From positions 61,511,741 through 61,575,740 of the forward strand of contig CM062289.1 of NCBI GenBank assembly GCA_031216915.1: DNA of 64,000 nucleotides, given 5' to 3'. The notes under the pieces were generated by a model. The model was not told the origin of the DNA. It saw only the letters and a program-made list of their open reading frames with translations, and ran no database searches. A program made the translations under genes and the position numbers. Positions 33,041 through 46,136 of the stretch are shown piece by piece. How positions within the stretch are numbered: position 1 is the stretch's first letter; every line of letters starts with the position of its first letter. Source of the DNA: Pictodentalium vernedei (Eukaryota > Mollusca > Scaphopoda > Dentaliida > Dentaliidae).

Positions 33041-33339
33041 AGTCTCTTATTGGTCTATTTTCAGTGTGAATGAGCGTCTGGCCTACTCGATGACCACCAC
33101 AAGCTTGACAAAGACCCCGTGTCTGACTTTATCCCAACTCCACATTTACGACAGGGCTTAGGTTCAGGGGCACCTCTTTTGATCTGGGCACGGTGTTGTC
33201 TACAGTGGTCAAAACACAAGGTTTATTGCCGGTAGTATGGACGCCATACTTTAGCCACTTGCACAGGTTATTTGCTGGCATTTTTACTTCAAGTATTATC
33301 TATGTCACGGATGTCTCTAAATAGTAAGGGTGTGGGCCG

Positions 33340-33776
33340 TCCCTTATGGCTCTGGGTGCCAATTCTTTATCTACGCTGGGGCCCGTTTGGTGTAGAAAGT
33401 GAATCTACGCTGGTGCCCCAAAGTGGTATGATGGCCTCCCGGGTCGGCGAGGGTGGTGAGCCCCCCCCCCCCCCCCCCCAATCTACTCCTGTACAAAGGA
33501 ACATACCCTCCGAACACACCCCTATCCTATTGTAGGCTTTTGGGTAACATAACAACCTCGTGCTACCACAGAAACCAAGATGGTGGCCTCCAGTATACAA
33601 AATGGACGACGGAAACGCGTATCACCCTAACAACACATGCTGCGCATGCGCATTATCTCCACGTATCGCTATGGGGATGGCGTCACAACATGTCCGCTCA
33701 CGCGTGTTGCCATGACGACAGAACATGGCGCCACTGGGTCACGTGACATAACATCGCTTATGGGGTCCCCTGCATC
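33340..33776. repeat. Polinton-type element 1, right terminal repeat
   Basis: Inverted counterpart of 25946-26257 plus 28297-28500. It includes GCGCATGCGCA and GGCGCCACTGGGTCACGTGA. A run of about 19 C at 33461-33479 interrupts it. The last bases do not show the CATACTACT end seen in element 2, so this end is changed or eroded. Confidence 0.75.
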
Positions 33777-33779
33777 AGT

Positions 33780-35420
33780 ATAAACAATTCCACGGAATTT
33801 TGGTCATATTTACTGTCTCTTGAGCCACAAGTGAACAGGAAATTCCAGGACAATACTTTTTATTGTGTCAGAACTACATTCTAGTGCACAAATTCAATCT
33901 TGAACTGAGCAACAACAAAATGAAATCTTAAAACGCGATTTGTGTGCCTTCACTCGAACATTTGGCTTTTTAGGAAGTGTAAGGTGCACGGAGGAAAGAG
34001 CACCATTATTTTTAGCACCCTAAGTGTGTAAAACTAATGGAAATAGTATTTTACATTTTAGCCAATCAGAAGAGGGAAAAGTCAGTCGTGATATAACATA
34101 CAAAGATATTGTTATTCAAAGTATAAAAGTCAGAGCACAACGAGAATGGAGTCCCGGGGTGGGGTGTGGGGGGGGGGGGCAGGAATCAACGACCCGTGTT
34201 GAGGTTTACTTGTATTTTACGTGCTCATTCGGCTTACATGCAGGAAGACATCAACAATGACAGGTGATTAAATAGAGTAAACGGAGATGGAATTCTTAAA
34301 GAAGGATATTACCTTCGGCGATATGACAGTTGTTTTGAAGAATTTCATTTACGTCGTAACATCTCTCGGAAGCGTATAGATCAATCCGATACGCTCGTAC
34401 ATGACGTCCTTGCACGTAGGATGGATTCTACTCACGCGCGGAGTACCTAACAAAATTCTCAATATCTGTACTGTATTGGACAACGTTGAAAATAAACAAC
34501 ATCCGTGGTATAATGTATTCTTCTTTACTTGCAGAACATAGTTTTTTCCCACCCGCGCGACTAAGAGAAGGTATAGTATTATTGGGGAAGAGCACCTATC
34601 TTTTCAAAATATTCACACTTCTGGTTATTTGTTATCGATCATTGAGAAAAAACACTTTTAAAAAAACCTAATCATCTACAGGATGAAGACTCGTCAGTTT
34701 GTTTCTCAACAGAAATGAAAACAAGGCCTACTGTGGTTGTTCTTGGTTTCCTTTTATGGAAAACCATTGTTCTTTTCGCATACGTTTTTTTGACGATAGG
34801 GTGTGTGTTTCTCGAAGCCCACCCTGGGGTATTCGGGACGTCGAACGTCTATGTGTAGATGTCAGTACAAAGCTCTATGTGGTGGCGATACATGGGTGTA
34901 AATTGAAAGATACGAAGCTACATGTTTACCTGACTACAGTCGGGTTGATCTCAGATGCATGCAGTTTCGACGCCATCCAACTCATATTACAAAAGAATTT
35001 TGATCCCATTGCTAACCCACTAATGACTAATGTACCTTTTGTCGCTTCTGAAAGCAGATAGAAAAAAGTGTAAATCATATTAAAAAATCAACAAGATGAA
35101 GTGCCCGAACTGCGAATTTGAGTATAAATTATTCCACTGTGTACATCGGTCAATTCATTATGGAATGACGTATTTTAACCCTTTGAACCCTTTTTTCCTG
35201 GAAAGGTATCGCCTTTGTGTACACTTATAGTGAGATGGGTCAGTCGAATATCAATATACAGGGAGTTTTAAATAATAACTGTAGTCTTTAGCCGTCTGGC
35301 TGCAGACTGTATATACTATTTTATCATCGATGCTCCGTGTATAGATCTCTTATAATGAGACACAAAGGGGCGAAATTATGCCTTGGACCGAAACATCGGT
35401 TTAAAAAAAACTCAAAAAGC
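33780..35420. other. No gene recognised (intron)
   Basis: Intronic sequence. The ORFs here match nothing I know. 35080-35170 resembles 36375-36470 in the same orientation (ATCAACAAGATGAAG, CGAATTTGAGTATA, GGTCAATTCATTATGGAATGA), a short dispersed direct repeat. Confidence 0.45.
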
Positions 35421-35429
35421 AGACAGATA

Positions 35430-36360
35430 TATAGAATATACCCATAGTAGCTTGGTGTACAAAATATTCACCACGAGTGGTGAAGTGGTGTTAAACGCGA
35501 GCCTTCGGCGCGCGGTTAACGCCACTTCACCACTAGTGGAGAACATTTGGTATACAAAGCTAATTTGGGTATATTTTATTTATACCATGATCGTCAGATT
35601 ATTAAGAGTCGCTATTATCTTTTCTCAATTTTACTGAGTCGCACCCGTAAATACATGCGAATTTGTTTTTGTTTACATGAGGATCGGTGGGCGGTGCTTC
35701 CGCTGTCAGTTTTATCACCGAAACGAAATTGAAAAAGAAATGGAACCTTAATAACATACTATTTCGAGTTATGGATGCTTTATTAACATGATACAATGCA
35801 TGTTTGTTAATTTGGGGTGTTTCCTGGGGTAAACTCATTTTAAAACGTAATCAATAATTGCCATTTTCATTTCACTCTTCGCGAGGCGACGTGCGATAAA
35901 TTTAGACAAGTTCGCATTCAGTTTGACGTCACCAAAGGTCAACTTGGATGTACAGTACGTGGAGAGTGTATTGTCACCAAATCACCCGCAGAGTGGAGAT
36001 TCCACCCAAGCAATAATTGCAAATTTGTTGCAAAGTATAACCAGCACATGCAAAGTTTCAGCTAATGGACCTCCGGGTTAAACCCGGAGGTCCATAGGTC
36101 CATTGGTTGAAACATTGCTTGTGTTTTTATTGTCGATATGTACAAAATTTGAAAGTTATAGCTTGGGTGATATCTCCACTCCGCGGGTGATTTAGTTACA
36201 ATCCACTCTCCACGTACTGTAGTGCCACTGTAGGTGTAAATCTTAACTAATGAAATCCCATTGCTGACGTGTTCACCACAGTTGGTGTGTAAAGCTAAAA
36301 TTTATGTCATATGCTTTTCATGTATAGTAGAATAGTTAACCATGGTATAAAAAAGAGTAA
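35430..36360 (-). mobile_element. Family D element, copy 1, with a family A MITE inside
   Basis: On the minus strand it matches 37995-39262 and 49020-49715: TTTTATACCATG, CATAAATTTTAGC, CACCAACTGT, GCCAGCAATGGGATTTCA-like, TTGACCTTTGGTGACGTC, GCGACTCTTAATAATCTGAC and a terminal hairpin TTCACCAC-CGTGGTGAAGTG. The family A MITE at 35953-36219 interrupts it; the matching positions in the other copies are uninterrupted by that MITE. No coding capacity was seen. Confidence 0.75.
35953..36219. mobile_element. Foldback MITE, family A, copy 3
   Basis: TA flanks at 35951-35952 and 36220-36221, ends CAGTACGTGGAGAGTG and its inverted copy. The core (36050-36118) carries a short internal duplication (GGTCCATA), making it 267 bases. 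It is inserted in family D copy 1, and the sequence at 49150-49170 shows the equivalent site without it. Confidence 0.87.
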
Positions 36361-36374
36361 AATTACGTAAATCA

Positions 36375-37390
36375 TTTTTAAAACATCAACAAGATGAAGC
36401 CCTAACTTCGAATTTGAGTATACAGTATTCCACTAGGTACACCGGTCAATTCATTATGGAATGAGGTAATTTAGGTCGCAAATACCATCTGACCAAATGG
36501 TTGCAAGTAAGGTGCTAAATATAACTTAATATAACAATTTATTTCTATTCTAACTGAGACTGTCAAATGCGTTTGTCCTAGTTGAAGCAGCTGTATAAAC
36601 GGGACACCGTTTGAGCTTTAAGTTGATTTGCGATTGTACAGATGCTCTACCTAAGGACAGACATGTATCGCTATAGGTGGCCGAATTCCCGGTGCATTTG
36701 GATGGGGAGACAAACAAGCCCGCTGGGAGAGGGTAGCCCGCACCTATTGCCTCATTTTGGGAGAACATGTCGGTTGTAAAAGTAGGCCAATATTAATTAT
36801 GACTCTTCAACCTGTCGTATGCATATTTCAATTCACCCTACATGTGTATATGTGTGTGGATGTGCTTGTTTGTGGATGGTGGGAAGAGAGTATTTGTTAT
36901 CGCTCAAAATTCTCAGAACTGTACTTCACCACCAAATTCTAGGGACCACTAGACCTTCAAAGCTAGAAAACAAAACTTTCTGAAGTTCCCCACACTTATG
37001 TATTTCAGCCTGAACCTGTATACTTCTACATTCCATGATTTACCTGATTAGGCATGTGCTCTCCGTTTACTGAAACCACATGTTCACTGATTTTCATACA
37101 ATTGCGATATCTCATCAATGAAACGTTGACATTTTTTGTAAATCTGCATACTTGTTTAAACCTCGATTTGATTATGGTCTTAACTTAAAAGGAGAAGAAA
37201 TCGCAAAATCAGTGTGTCAATAGTGAAAGGAGGACACCATCTGAGCAATCGGCTAACTTTTGCCTCTATGTACCTTGCTCTAGTACTGAAACCGTTAGAA
37301 GCAAAAATGTTTTCACAACCAGTTACTTGTCCAACCAGAAGATCGCTGATCTCTGAACAACTGGATTGCTGCAGCGTCACATATAGAATA
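36375..37390. other. No gene recognised (intron)
   Basis: Intronic sequence apart from the short direct repeat with 35080-35170. None of the ORFs resembles the missing SLC22 exon. Confidence 0.45.
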
Positions 37391-37393
37391 ACT

Positions 37394-37498
37394 AGGTACT
37401 AGGGCCGGTAATCAGATTTAAACCACTCGTAAGCTTGCCGAGTGGTTAAAACCCTTATTCTATGACTGGTTTAAATCTGATTACCGGCCCTAGTACCT
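37394..37498. repeat. Palindrome with 32-bp perfect arms
   Basis: AGGTACTAGGGCCGGTAATC followed by AGATTTAAACCA is repeated exactly inverted at 37467-37498. An inner hairpin ACCACTCG...CGAGTGGT lies between the arms. No second copy was seen. Confidence 0.8.
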
Positions 37499-37994
37499 AT
37501 TTGTTTTTTATGCCATGGTCTTAATATATAATCGACTTTGTCACCTAAAATGGGAGAAAACGATACTTTCTATCGCAAACACACAGGTTTGTTTTGTTTA
37601 CATCTTCGCCGGTGGGCAGTACTAGCGGCTGTACGTGAATGCTTGATTGACAGCTCGACACATCGTCAAAGTTGATTGAATTTTTCTTGCTTTTTCGGTG
37701 AAGGTTTTAAGGGGGGTGTTACATCCCCCCCCCCCACAATAATAATTGTCCACTCCGGACATTTTCGTCTCAATTGAATTGATGTATATAATGATTCGTT
37801 AGTGCTAGTAACCTGGTAGTTTCTTTCCATAATATATTTGATATTTGAATAATGCCATACAGACAGTCGGTCATACAAACTTGAGGTCTGATTTGGACTG
37901 TTTGGGGTCCAACATGACTAATTTTTAGTAACAGTACGGTACATCTTAACTAAATAAGTCGTGACACGACTACTATAAGTAAGTAAGTAAGTGG

Positions 37995-39262
37995 TAAGTA
38001 GGTATATTTTTTATGCCATGATTACCTATTCCTATTCTACTATACACAAAAACTCTATGACTTAAATTTTAGCATTACACACCAACCTTGGTGAACAAGC
38101 CAGCAATGGGATTTCAGTAGTTAAAATTTAAACCTACAGCATGGGGGGCGGGGGCACCAAAAATTTGCAAGACGTGACGTGGGGGTGGGTGGGTCTCGTG
38201 AGTGCGCCAAAAATGTGCATTTCCAACTTGTGCAATTTTTTGAATTTTTTAAAAATATATCAGCTAATATATACCATCATTTGTGTTTCAAACCTTAAAG
38301 ATGATGTTGTACATCACACTCTTAACATAAATACAACATCAGGAGGCTTTATATGTGAGAATATTAGGGGCGTGGGTGTCTTGTTCGAAATGAAGAAAAT
38401 GTGCAGACAATATTTTGGGAAAATTCTCTCTGATGCATTAAATTCAACCCAAGTTATTATTTATTAATAGAATTTGTATGGATAGAAGTGGAAAGTAGCA
38501 AACGCATGAGAATACTGACAGAACAATTCAAATGAAAATTTGTTCCTGTATATGTACACCTGCTCTGGCCAAACCAGTTTAAGAACATTATGAAACCCCC
38601 CTAAAGACAGCTGTGCCTACTAAGTTTATAAGTTTATTTTAGATTTTAATGGGAGAGTGGGGTGTGGGTGTCTGAGAACGGTAGTAGAAAATTTGCACGT
38701 AGGGGTGGGTGGGTGTAAAAAGGAGCTGAATAAAAAATAGGATGTCACGTCTTTTTTTTTTAGTGCCCCCCCCCCCCCCCCCCTGCCTACGGTGAGTTTA
38801 CCTTTAGTGACCTCGTCTTGAATGCAAACTTGTCTAAATTTATCACTCGACGCCTCGTGAAGAGTGAAATGAAATCGGTAATTATTTATTACGTTTTTAA
38901 ATAAGTTTACCTCATAAGATACCAAACATAAACAAACATACGTTGTCTCATGTTAATAAAACATCCATAACTCAAAATAGTATGTTATTATGTTATTGAA
39001 ATAAAAAAAAAAACGATAATTTGCCCGTCTTTTTCTATTTCGTTTCGGCGATAAAATTGCCTGAATAATGATTTATTTAACATTTAATCTGACGATCATG
39101 GTATAAATAAAATATACCCAAAGTAGCTTGTTGTACCAAGTGTTCACCACTCGTGGTGAAGTGATGTTAACCGTGCGTCACAGGATCGGGGTTAACACCA
39201 CTTCACCACTCATGGTGAACATTTAGTACTCCAAGCCACTATGGGTATATTCTATATATTTC
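37995..39262 (+). mobile_element. Family D element, copy 2, with a G-rich-ended insertion
   Basis: Plus-strand copy of the family at 49020-49715. Matching sequence breaks off at about 38135 and resumes at about 38800, because another element lies between. The distal part ends in the hairpin TTCACCACTCGTGGTGAAGT with its inverted partner and GGGTATATTCTATATAT. Confidence 0.7.
38137..38795. mobile_element. Non-autonomous DNA element with G-rich inverted ends, hAT-like
   Basis: Inserted in family D copy 2. Left end CATGGGGGGCGGGGGCACCA then AAGACGTGACG. The right end read on the minus strand is CAGGGGGG...GGCACTAAAA then AAGACGTGACA. Flanks CCTACAG and CCTACGG look like a diverged duplication. 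Short ends starting CA-GGGG with a 7-8-base duplication recall hAT elements. No transposase is seen inside. Confidence 0.5.
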
Positions 39263-39406
39263 TGTGTCATGTGCTATTGTTTGTCATACTATACTGTATA
39301 GTACTATACTTTTTATACTATATGTGCATTTATCGATACATAAATTTCCATGGAGTATTTTGAACTGTAACCCCGACTCTCGAGTATTCCATCTATATCC
39401 TCAAGG

Positions 39407-39412
39407 TATGTC
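39407..39412. repeat. Target duplication TATGTC, left
   Basis: TATGTC just before the AG start of the Polinton-type element. The same six bases follow its CT end at 47254-47259. A 6-bp duplication is typical of Polintons. Confidence 0.88.
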
Positions 39413-40140
39413 AGTAGTATGTCATGTACATATGAGGTAAAGGTTGGATGATCTCATGGATGATCTCATGTGACGTCATAGTCACGTGACCCAGTGGCGC
39501 CATGTTGTGTTGTCATGGTAACCCGCGTGAGCGGCCATGTTGTGACGTCATCTCCATAGTGATACGTGGTGTGAGTGCGCATGCGCAGCGCGTGTTGTTA
39601 GGGTGATACGTGTTTCTGTCGTCCATTTTGTATACTGGAGGCCGCCATCTTGGTTTCTATGGCAGCACGTGGTTGTTATGTGACCTAAAACCCTCTAATA
39701 GGATAGAGGTATGCTTTGAGAGTGCGTTCGATTGCAGAAGAGTAAATCTAATTACCACAAACAACCCGACAATCCTTCCAAATCACCAAAATCCACCCAA
39801 AATCACCGAAATTGACTTTATTTCCCCATTTTATCGGCTTAGCACGTAGTGCTATAATACTAAGGGGTACAAGGGGTGCATTTGACTGAAGTGGAGTAAT
39901 TTTCTGGTTCGGATTTTCCCAGAATCCTCATTTAATTACCCAAATAAACCCGTCAAGTTGTATTATTTAGAATTCTTTAAGAATCCCTTTTTTTTTGGAT
40001 CCCATGACCCCATGAGGTGTTATTTCCCTATTAAGAGTAGCACGTAGTGCTATAGGACAAATTTACCCAGAAATCCTCTGCTTCTACTTGGAACTATATT
40101 TTTATAAATTCCTACGCTCTATTTTTAGTAACATCCTTAA
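39413..40140. repeat. Polinton-type element 2, left end region
   Basis: AG start, TCACGTGACCCAGTGGCGCC, GCGCATGCGCAGCGCG and GTCCATTTTGTATACTGGAG, then a subterminal part with CACGTAGTGCTATA blocks. It is related to both ends of element 1 and inverted-identical, with few differences, to 46530-47253. Confidence 0.85.
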
Positions 40141-40566
40141 CTGACCCCCTAACTAATTGTTAGTGTCTATATTTAGCAATTTCTTTAAATGACCCCCCCT
40201 AACTACATGATTTTAAATAATAAAATTAATGAGGATCAAGATGTTTTTACACTGAACAATCAGAGCGAAGTTAATCCACTAATCAGATTTCTGGATTCCC
40301 ATTGTGTTTCTTTCCCATTACTTTCTATACTAATTTTCTAAATTTCCCAACTTTAACCTATAATCCTATAGGAAACAAACACAAACACCCATCGACAATG
40401 AAAATATCGATGAAAAACGTTGTGACGTCGTGACGTTTTCAAAAACGTCCGTCACGTCGAAATAAATTCCGGAGAAGAATAACGTCGCGTCATTCTGTTT
40501 CGATCCTTCGAACTGAACACATCGCTAGAGAGTTTTCTATAGCAATTTTGCCTTCGCAAAAAATTT

Positions 40567-43140
40567 ATGAAGTTGTCTGAAGCTGCTACTGCCGTTACCA
40601 GAACTGATGTCTACGCCTGTGAAGAGTGTGGAAAGACCTTTACGGACCGTCGGAACCGGAATCGCCATGTACGCACCCAGCACGCCGCCGAAGAGAAGAA
40701 GACCCACGATTGTACCAACTGCAACAAGAGTTATGCTTCCAAGCAGAAGCTGGATCAACACCTGAAGAAATGTTTGGAGACATATACATGTATGGAATGC
40801 GCCAGGAGTTTAACCAACTACTCCATTTTAATCGACATAAGAGCGTTGCCCACCGACCAGTTCCTGTACCATCGAAAAGGAAGACTGATGAACCGAAGAG
40901 AGGACCACCTAAACAACCACGGACCACGACGACCACCCATTATGATGTTGACCCAAATGAGTTTGAAAAGAATATGATGTCTGAAGAAGAGGCAGATGAG
41001 ATATTGACCGTGTACGAAGATAACTGGAGTTCTATTAGAACTCGCCACATGATGAACAGAAGAGTCCAAGACCAATATAACTACCGGATCAATGATGTGA
41101 ACCTGAAGATGATGACTGATGAATTGATGACTACCATATTTCTGCCACAACAGCTAAGATTTATAATTAATCTGAGTTTTGGTTTTATCCTGCGACACAA
41201 TGAAACGAATGAACTGAAGTATTACCATCCATCACAAAACAACGCCCGGGTACTTGATGTTCCACAACTTGTATGCTGCCAAGAAGACTTTGAAGAATTC
41301 CTTGATGATGTCATGGAAGAAGATATCCTGAAATGGGCCAAATTAAAACGACCCAACACCAAATGGCTTGTTGAGAGAGTTACCAACGTCACATTTTATG
41401 TGAACAAGCTGAAAGACCACCCAATTGGAATGGCAGAAGATCTTCCTGACTACATTCTCCAGAACAAAGCAGTAAATGCTTTGGTGAAAGTTAAACCTCG
41501 CCAGTTTTATTATGATGACAACCTGTGTATTTTCCGCTGTTTAGCTTTATGGAGTGGTCCCATAACAGACAACCTCAACTATACAACAGATGCCATGTAC
41601 AACAAGTATACCCAGAAGCCAAAGAATGAATTCCGTGGAGTAACTTTAGCCGAATTACCTGACTTGGAGAAATGTTTTGAAGTAAATATCCAAGTATATG
41701 AACTTGTCAAGAATGATGATGACCAAATTGTTGCCAAATTAGTACAGAGATCTCACAGAAAGTATGAAGATACCATGTATGTGAACGTTTACAAGAACCA
41801 TTTTAGCTACATCATCGATATATACCAATACTGCAAATCCTTTGAATGCCGCAAATGCGGCAAATTATGGAAGACCTCCTGGGCAATAAATCGTCACGAG
41901 AAAACCTGTACAGATGAAGTCAATTACCAGTATGTTGGCGGTGTATACCATCCATCCCAGTCCATATTTGATCTGTTAGAAGATGAAGGTATAGAAGTAT
42001 CTGAAGAGAAGAAGTTTTATCCATACCGTGCAACGTTTGATTTTGAAAGTTACTTTGTCAAATCCAGTCTACCTGCTGACAGTGATAAACTGATATGGGA
42101 AGCAGAACACCGACCATTGAGTGTGAGTGTATGTATTAATGTTCCAGAATACCAAGAACCGAAATCTTTAGTTACAAATGGAAATTCTCAAGAACTTGTT
42201 GAAGAAATGATGACATACCTCACAGCTATTTCGTCTCATTGCCACCAACTGATGCAGACCTACCATGCTTGGACCTTGTTTAAACTCAGACAGAAAATTG
42301 ATGAAACGCTGGAAGCGGAAGCCAGAGCTACTGGAGAAGATACATCCAAGATGCACCCTTTACAAAAATTGGAGAAGAAATTTCAAGATTACCTGCAAGA
42401 GATGCCCGTCATCGGATTCAACTCTGGAAAATATGATATGAATGTAGTCAAGCGTGAACTGATGACATACCTGAAGAGACAAAATCCACTCAAGTTTGCA
42501 GTGAAGAAATCGAATAACTATATGTTCGTCTCGACAGAATCTTTCAAGTTTGTTGATATTTGCAACTACCTCGCTCCAGGATTCAGCTATGACAAGTTTT
42601 TGAAAGCATTTGGCTGCTCCGTGACGAAGGGATTTTTACGATATGAATGGATCGACAGCTTGAACAAATTGGATCAAGACCACCTACCAGACCATGAAGA
42701 CTTCTACAGTTCTCTCAAGAAAGAAAATATATCCAATGAAGAGTACCAGTACTGCCAGCATGTATGGAACGACCTGGAGATGACAACTTTCCGTGATTTT
42801 CTGATCTGGTATAATAACCGAGATGTAAAACCATTCCTTGAAGCAGTTGACAAGCAGTTTGCTTTCTACCAAGAACGCCACATCGACATGTTTAAAGATG
42901 GTATCAGTGTTCCGGGCCTCACGTTGAAATACCTGTTCCAGACCATGAATGATGACACTTACTTCACATTATTTAACCAGAAGAATAAAGACTTGCATCA
43001 CTTGGTGAAAGATAATATCGTTGGTGGACCTTCAATTATCTTCAACCGATACCACGAAAAAGATGTTACCCGAATCAGAGACACTCAAAGGCATCGGTCT
43101 TCTTCATCTCTCTCCACTCACACTCCCAGATTTCAATAAG
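40567..43140 (+). pseudogene. Polinton-type DNA polymerase B region, left arm
   Basis: Protein-primed-type family B DNA polymerase region, used by Polintons to copy their own DNA. The parts visible in order are C2H2 zinc fingers at the N-terminus (CEECGKTFTDRRNRNRH), a further finger (CRKCGKLWKTSWAINRH), an exonuclease domain with FDFESYF and VIGFNSGKYDMNVV, and the approach to the polymerase domain. It is an inverted duplicate of the right-arm region. Treated as a fossil gene; it looks mostly open. Confidence 0.85.
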
Positions 43141-46136
43141 TTTATAGCCCAAATCGGTGATGTTCTTTGCATTGGTACGGGTGTTTTGTAGCAGTTCTTT
43201 CATCGGTTTATCTCTGACTTCATTATGGATGATAGGAAGGCCATTCTTATCTTTCATGCAGGTATGTCCGTGCCAGAAGCAGCCATGGAACTGGTATACA
43301 GTCTGTGTCTCTTTGCACCAACCATCAACAGGCAACTGTCTTCGACCAATCATTTTTTCAGCTCCGTTAAACTGATGTCTGATGTGGATGTCATCTCTCA
43401 TGGATAAAAACTCTAACCATTGTTCAGCCATTTTACCATACTTCATTGGATGTTCTGGTTTAAACTGGTTTTCTTCACGACGTCTAATACTCCAACCCGT
43501 TGGCATCTCTTGCATTAGGCACCAAAGATATAATGCATTCGCATCAAAGCCTATAATACTTCCACATGGTTTTGCTTCTTTGCCATATTTTGTTTCTCTG
43601 ATTCGGGTAACATCTTTCTCGTGGTATCGGTTGAAGATAATTGAAGGTCCACCAACGATATTATCTTTCACCAAGTGATGCAAGTCTTTATTCTTCTGGT
43701 TAAATAATGTGAAGTAAGTGTCATCATTCATGGTCTGGAACAGGTATTTCAACGTGAGGCCCGGAACACTGATACCATCTTTAAACATGTCGATGTGTCG
43801 TTCTTGGTAGAAAGCAAGCTGCTTGTCAACTGCTTCAAGGAATGGTTTTACATCTCGGTTATTATACCAGATCAGAAAATCACGGAAAGTTGTCATCTCC
43901 AGGTCGTTCCATACATGCTGGCAGTACTGGTATTCTTCATTGGATATATTTTCTTTCTTGAGAGAACTGTAGAAGGCTTCATGGTCTGGTAGGTGGTCTT
44001 GATCCAATTTGTTCAAGCTGTCGATCCATTCATATGGTAAAAATCCCTTCGTCACGGAGCAGCCAAATGCTTTCAAAAACTTGTCATAGCTGAATCCTGG
44101 AGCGAGGTAGTTGCAAATATCAACAAACTTGAAAGATTCTGTCGAGACGCACATATAGTTATTCGATTTCTTCACTGCAAACTTGAGTGGATTCTGTCTC
44201 TTCAGGTATGTCATCAGTTCACGCTTGACTACATTCATATCATATTTTCCAGAGTTGAATCCGATGACGGGCATCTCTTGCAGGTAATCTTGAAATTTCT
44301 TCTCCAATTTTTGTAAAGGGTGCATCTTGGATGTATCTTCTCCAGTAGCTCTGGCTTCCGCTTCCAGCGTTTCATCAATTTTCTGTCTGAGTTTAAACAA
44401 GGTCCAAGCATGGTGGGTCTGCATCAGTTGGTGGCAATGAGATGAAATAGCTGTGAGGTATGTCATCATTTCTTCAACAAGTTCTTGAGAATTTCCATTT
44501 GTAATTAAACATTTCGGTTCTTGGTATTCTGGAACATTAATACATACACTCACACTCAATGGTCGGTGTTCTGCTTCCCATATCAGTTTATCACTGTCAG
44601 CAGGTAGACTGGATTTGACAAAGTAACTTTCAAAATCAAACGTTGCACGGTATGGATAAAACTTCTTCTCTTCAGATACTTCTATACCTTCATCTTCTAA
44701 CAGATCAAATATGGACTGGGATGGATGGTATACACCGCCAACATACTGGTAATTGACTTCATCTGTACAGGTTTTCTCGTGACGATTTATTGCCCAGGAG
44801 GTCTTCCATAATTTGCCGCATTTGCGGCATTCAAAGGATTTGCAGTATTGGTCTATATCGATGATGTAGCTAAAATGGTTCTTGTAAACGTTCACATACA
44901 TGGTATCTTCATACTTTCTGTGAGATCTCTGTACTAATTTGGCAACAATTTGGTCATCATCATTCTTGACAAGTTCATATACTTGGATATTTACTTCAAA
45001 ACATTTCTCCAAGTCAGGTAATTCGGCTAAAGTTACTCCACGGAATTCATTCTTTGGCTTCTGGGTATACTTGTTGTACATGGCATCTGTTGTATAGTTG
45101 AGGTTGTCTGTTATGGAACCACTCCATAAAGCTAAACAGCGGAAAATACACAGGTTGTCATCATAATAAAACTGGCGAGGTTTATCTTTCACCAAAGCAT
45201 TTACTACTTTGTTCTGGAGAATGTAGTCAGGAAGATCTTCTGCCATTCCAATTGGGTGGTCTTTCAGCTTGTTCACATAAAATGTGACGTTGGTAACTCT
45301 CTCAACAAGCCATTTGGTGTTGGGTCGTTTTAATTTGGCCCATTCCAGGATATCTTCTTCCATGACATCATCAAGGAATTCTTCAAAGTCTTCTTGGCAG
45401 CATACAAGTTGTGGAACATCAAGTACCCGGGCGTTGTTTTGTGATGGATGGTAATACTTCAGTTCATTCGTTTCATTGTGTCGCAGGATAAAACCAAAAC
45501 TCAGATTAATTTAAATCTTAGCTGTTGTGGCAGAAATATGGTAGTCATCAATTCATTAGTCATCATCTTCAGGTTCACATCGTTGATCCGTTAGTTATAT
45601 TGGTCTTGGACTCTTCTGTTCATCATGTGGCGAGTTCTAATAGAACTCCAGTTATCTTCGTACACGGTCAATATCTCATCTGCCTCTTCTTCAGACACCA
45701 TATTCTTTTCAAACTCATTTGGGTCAACATCATAATGGGTGGTCGCCGTGGTCCGTGGTTGTTTAGGTGGTCCTCTCTTCGGTTCATCAGTCTTCCTTTT
45801 CGATGGTACAGGTATTGGTCGGTGGGCAACGCTCTTATGTCGATTAAAATGGAGTAGTTGGTTAAACTCCTGGCCGCATTCCATACATGTATATGTCTCC
45901 AAACATTTCTTCAGGTGTTGATCCAGCTTCTGCTTGGAAGCATAACTCTTGTTGCAGTTGGTACAATCGTGGGTCTTCTTCTCTTCGGCGGCGTGCTGGG
46001 TGCGTACATGGCGATTCCGGTTCCGACGGTCTGTAAAGGTCTTTCCACACTCTTCACAGGCGTAGACATCAGTTCTGGTAACGGCAGTAGCAGCTTCAGA
46101 CAACTTCATAAATGTTTTGCGAAGGCAAAATTGCAA
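43075..46136 (-). pseudogene. Polinton-type DNA polymerase B region, right arm
   Basis: Same parts as the left arm (zinc fingers, exonuclease domain) but extending further. It contains GFDANALYLW, which resembles polymerase motif A of this family, and FHGCFWHGH, a motif typical of a nuclease-like insertion in polymerases of animal Polinton-like elements. About a dozen amino-acid differences separate roughly 600 residues shared with the left arm. Fossil gene, mostly open. The encoded protein would have used a protein primer at the element ends, as known for the family. Confidence 0.87.
43084..43596. other. Unpaired centre of the Polinton-type palindrome
   Basis: Single-copy sequence between the arms. 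It is not an unrelated spacer: it is the continuation of the right-arm polymerase region on the minus strand, so the fold is off-centre within one gene. The left arm stops abruptly at GAATCAGAGA near 43083. Confidence 0.8.

Larger units (their letters stand above)
25946..33776 (-). mobile_element. Polinton-type fossil element 1
   Basis: About 7.8 kb. The two ends carry inverted repeats (GTCACG-G-CCCAGTGGCGCC, CCATAGTGATACGTGG-type, GTCCATTT...GGAGGCC-CCAT) related to those of the element at 39413-47253, whose AG start and 6-bp duplication identify the Polinton class. Coding frames are on the minus strand between about 28.5 and 33.1 kb and match no protein I can name; no polymerase or integrase was recognised. 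The left repeat contains a 2-kb foldback. Outer ends are approximate and no clear target duplication was found. It looks broken and older than element 2, with many breaks. It sits in an SLC22 intron. Confidence 0.7.

Noticed and set aside
28500-33100. A bacterial operon or contaminating phage, suggested by tightly packed minus-strand ORFs
   Set aside because: The block is enclosed by terminal repeats related to a Polinton-type element in the same window and lies in a host intron.
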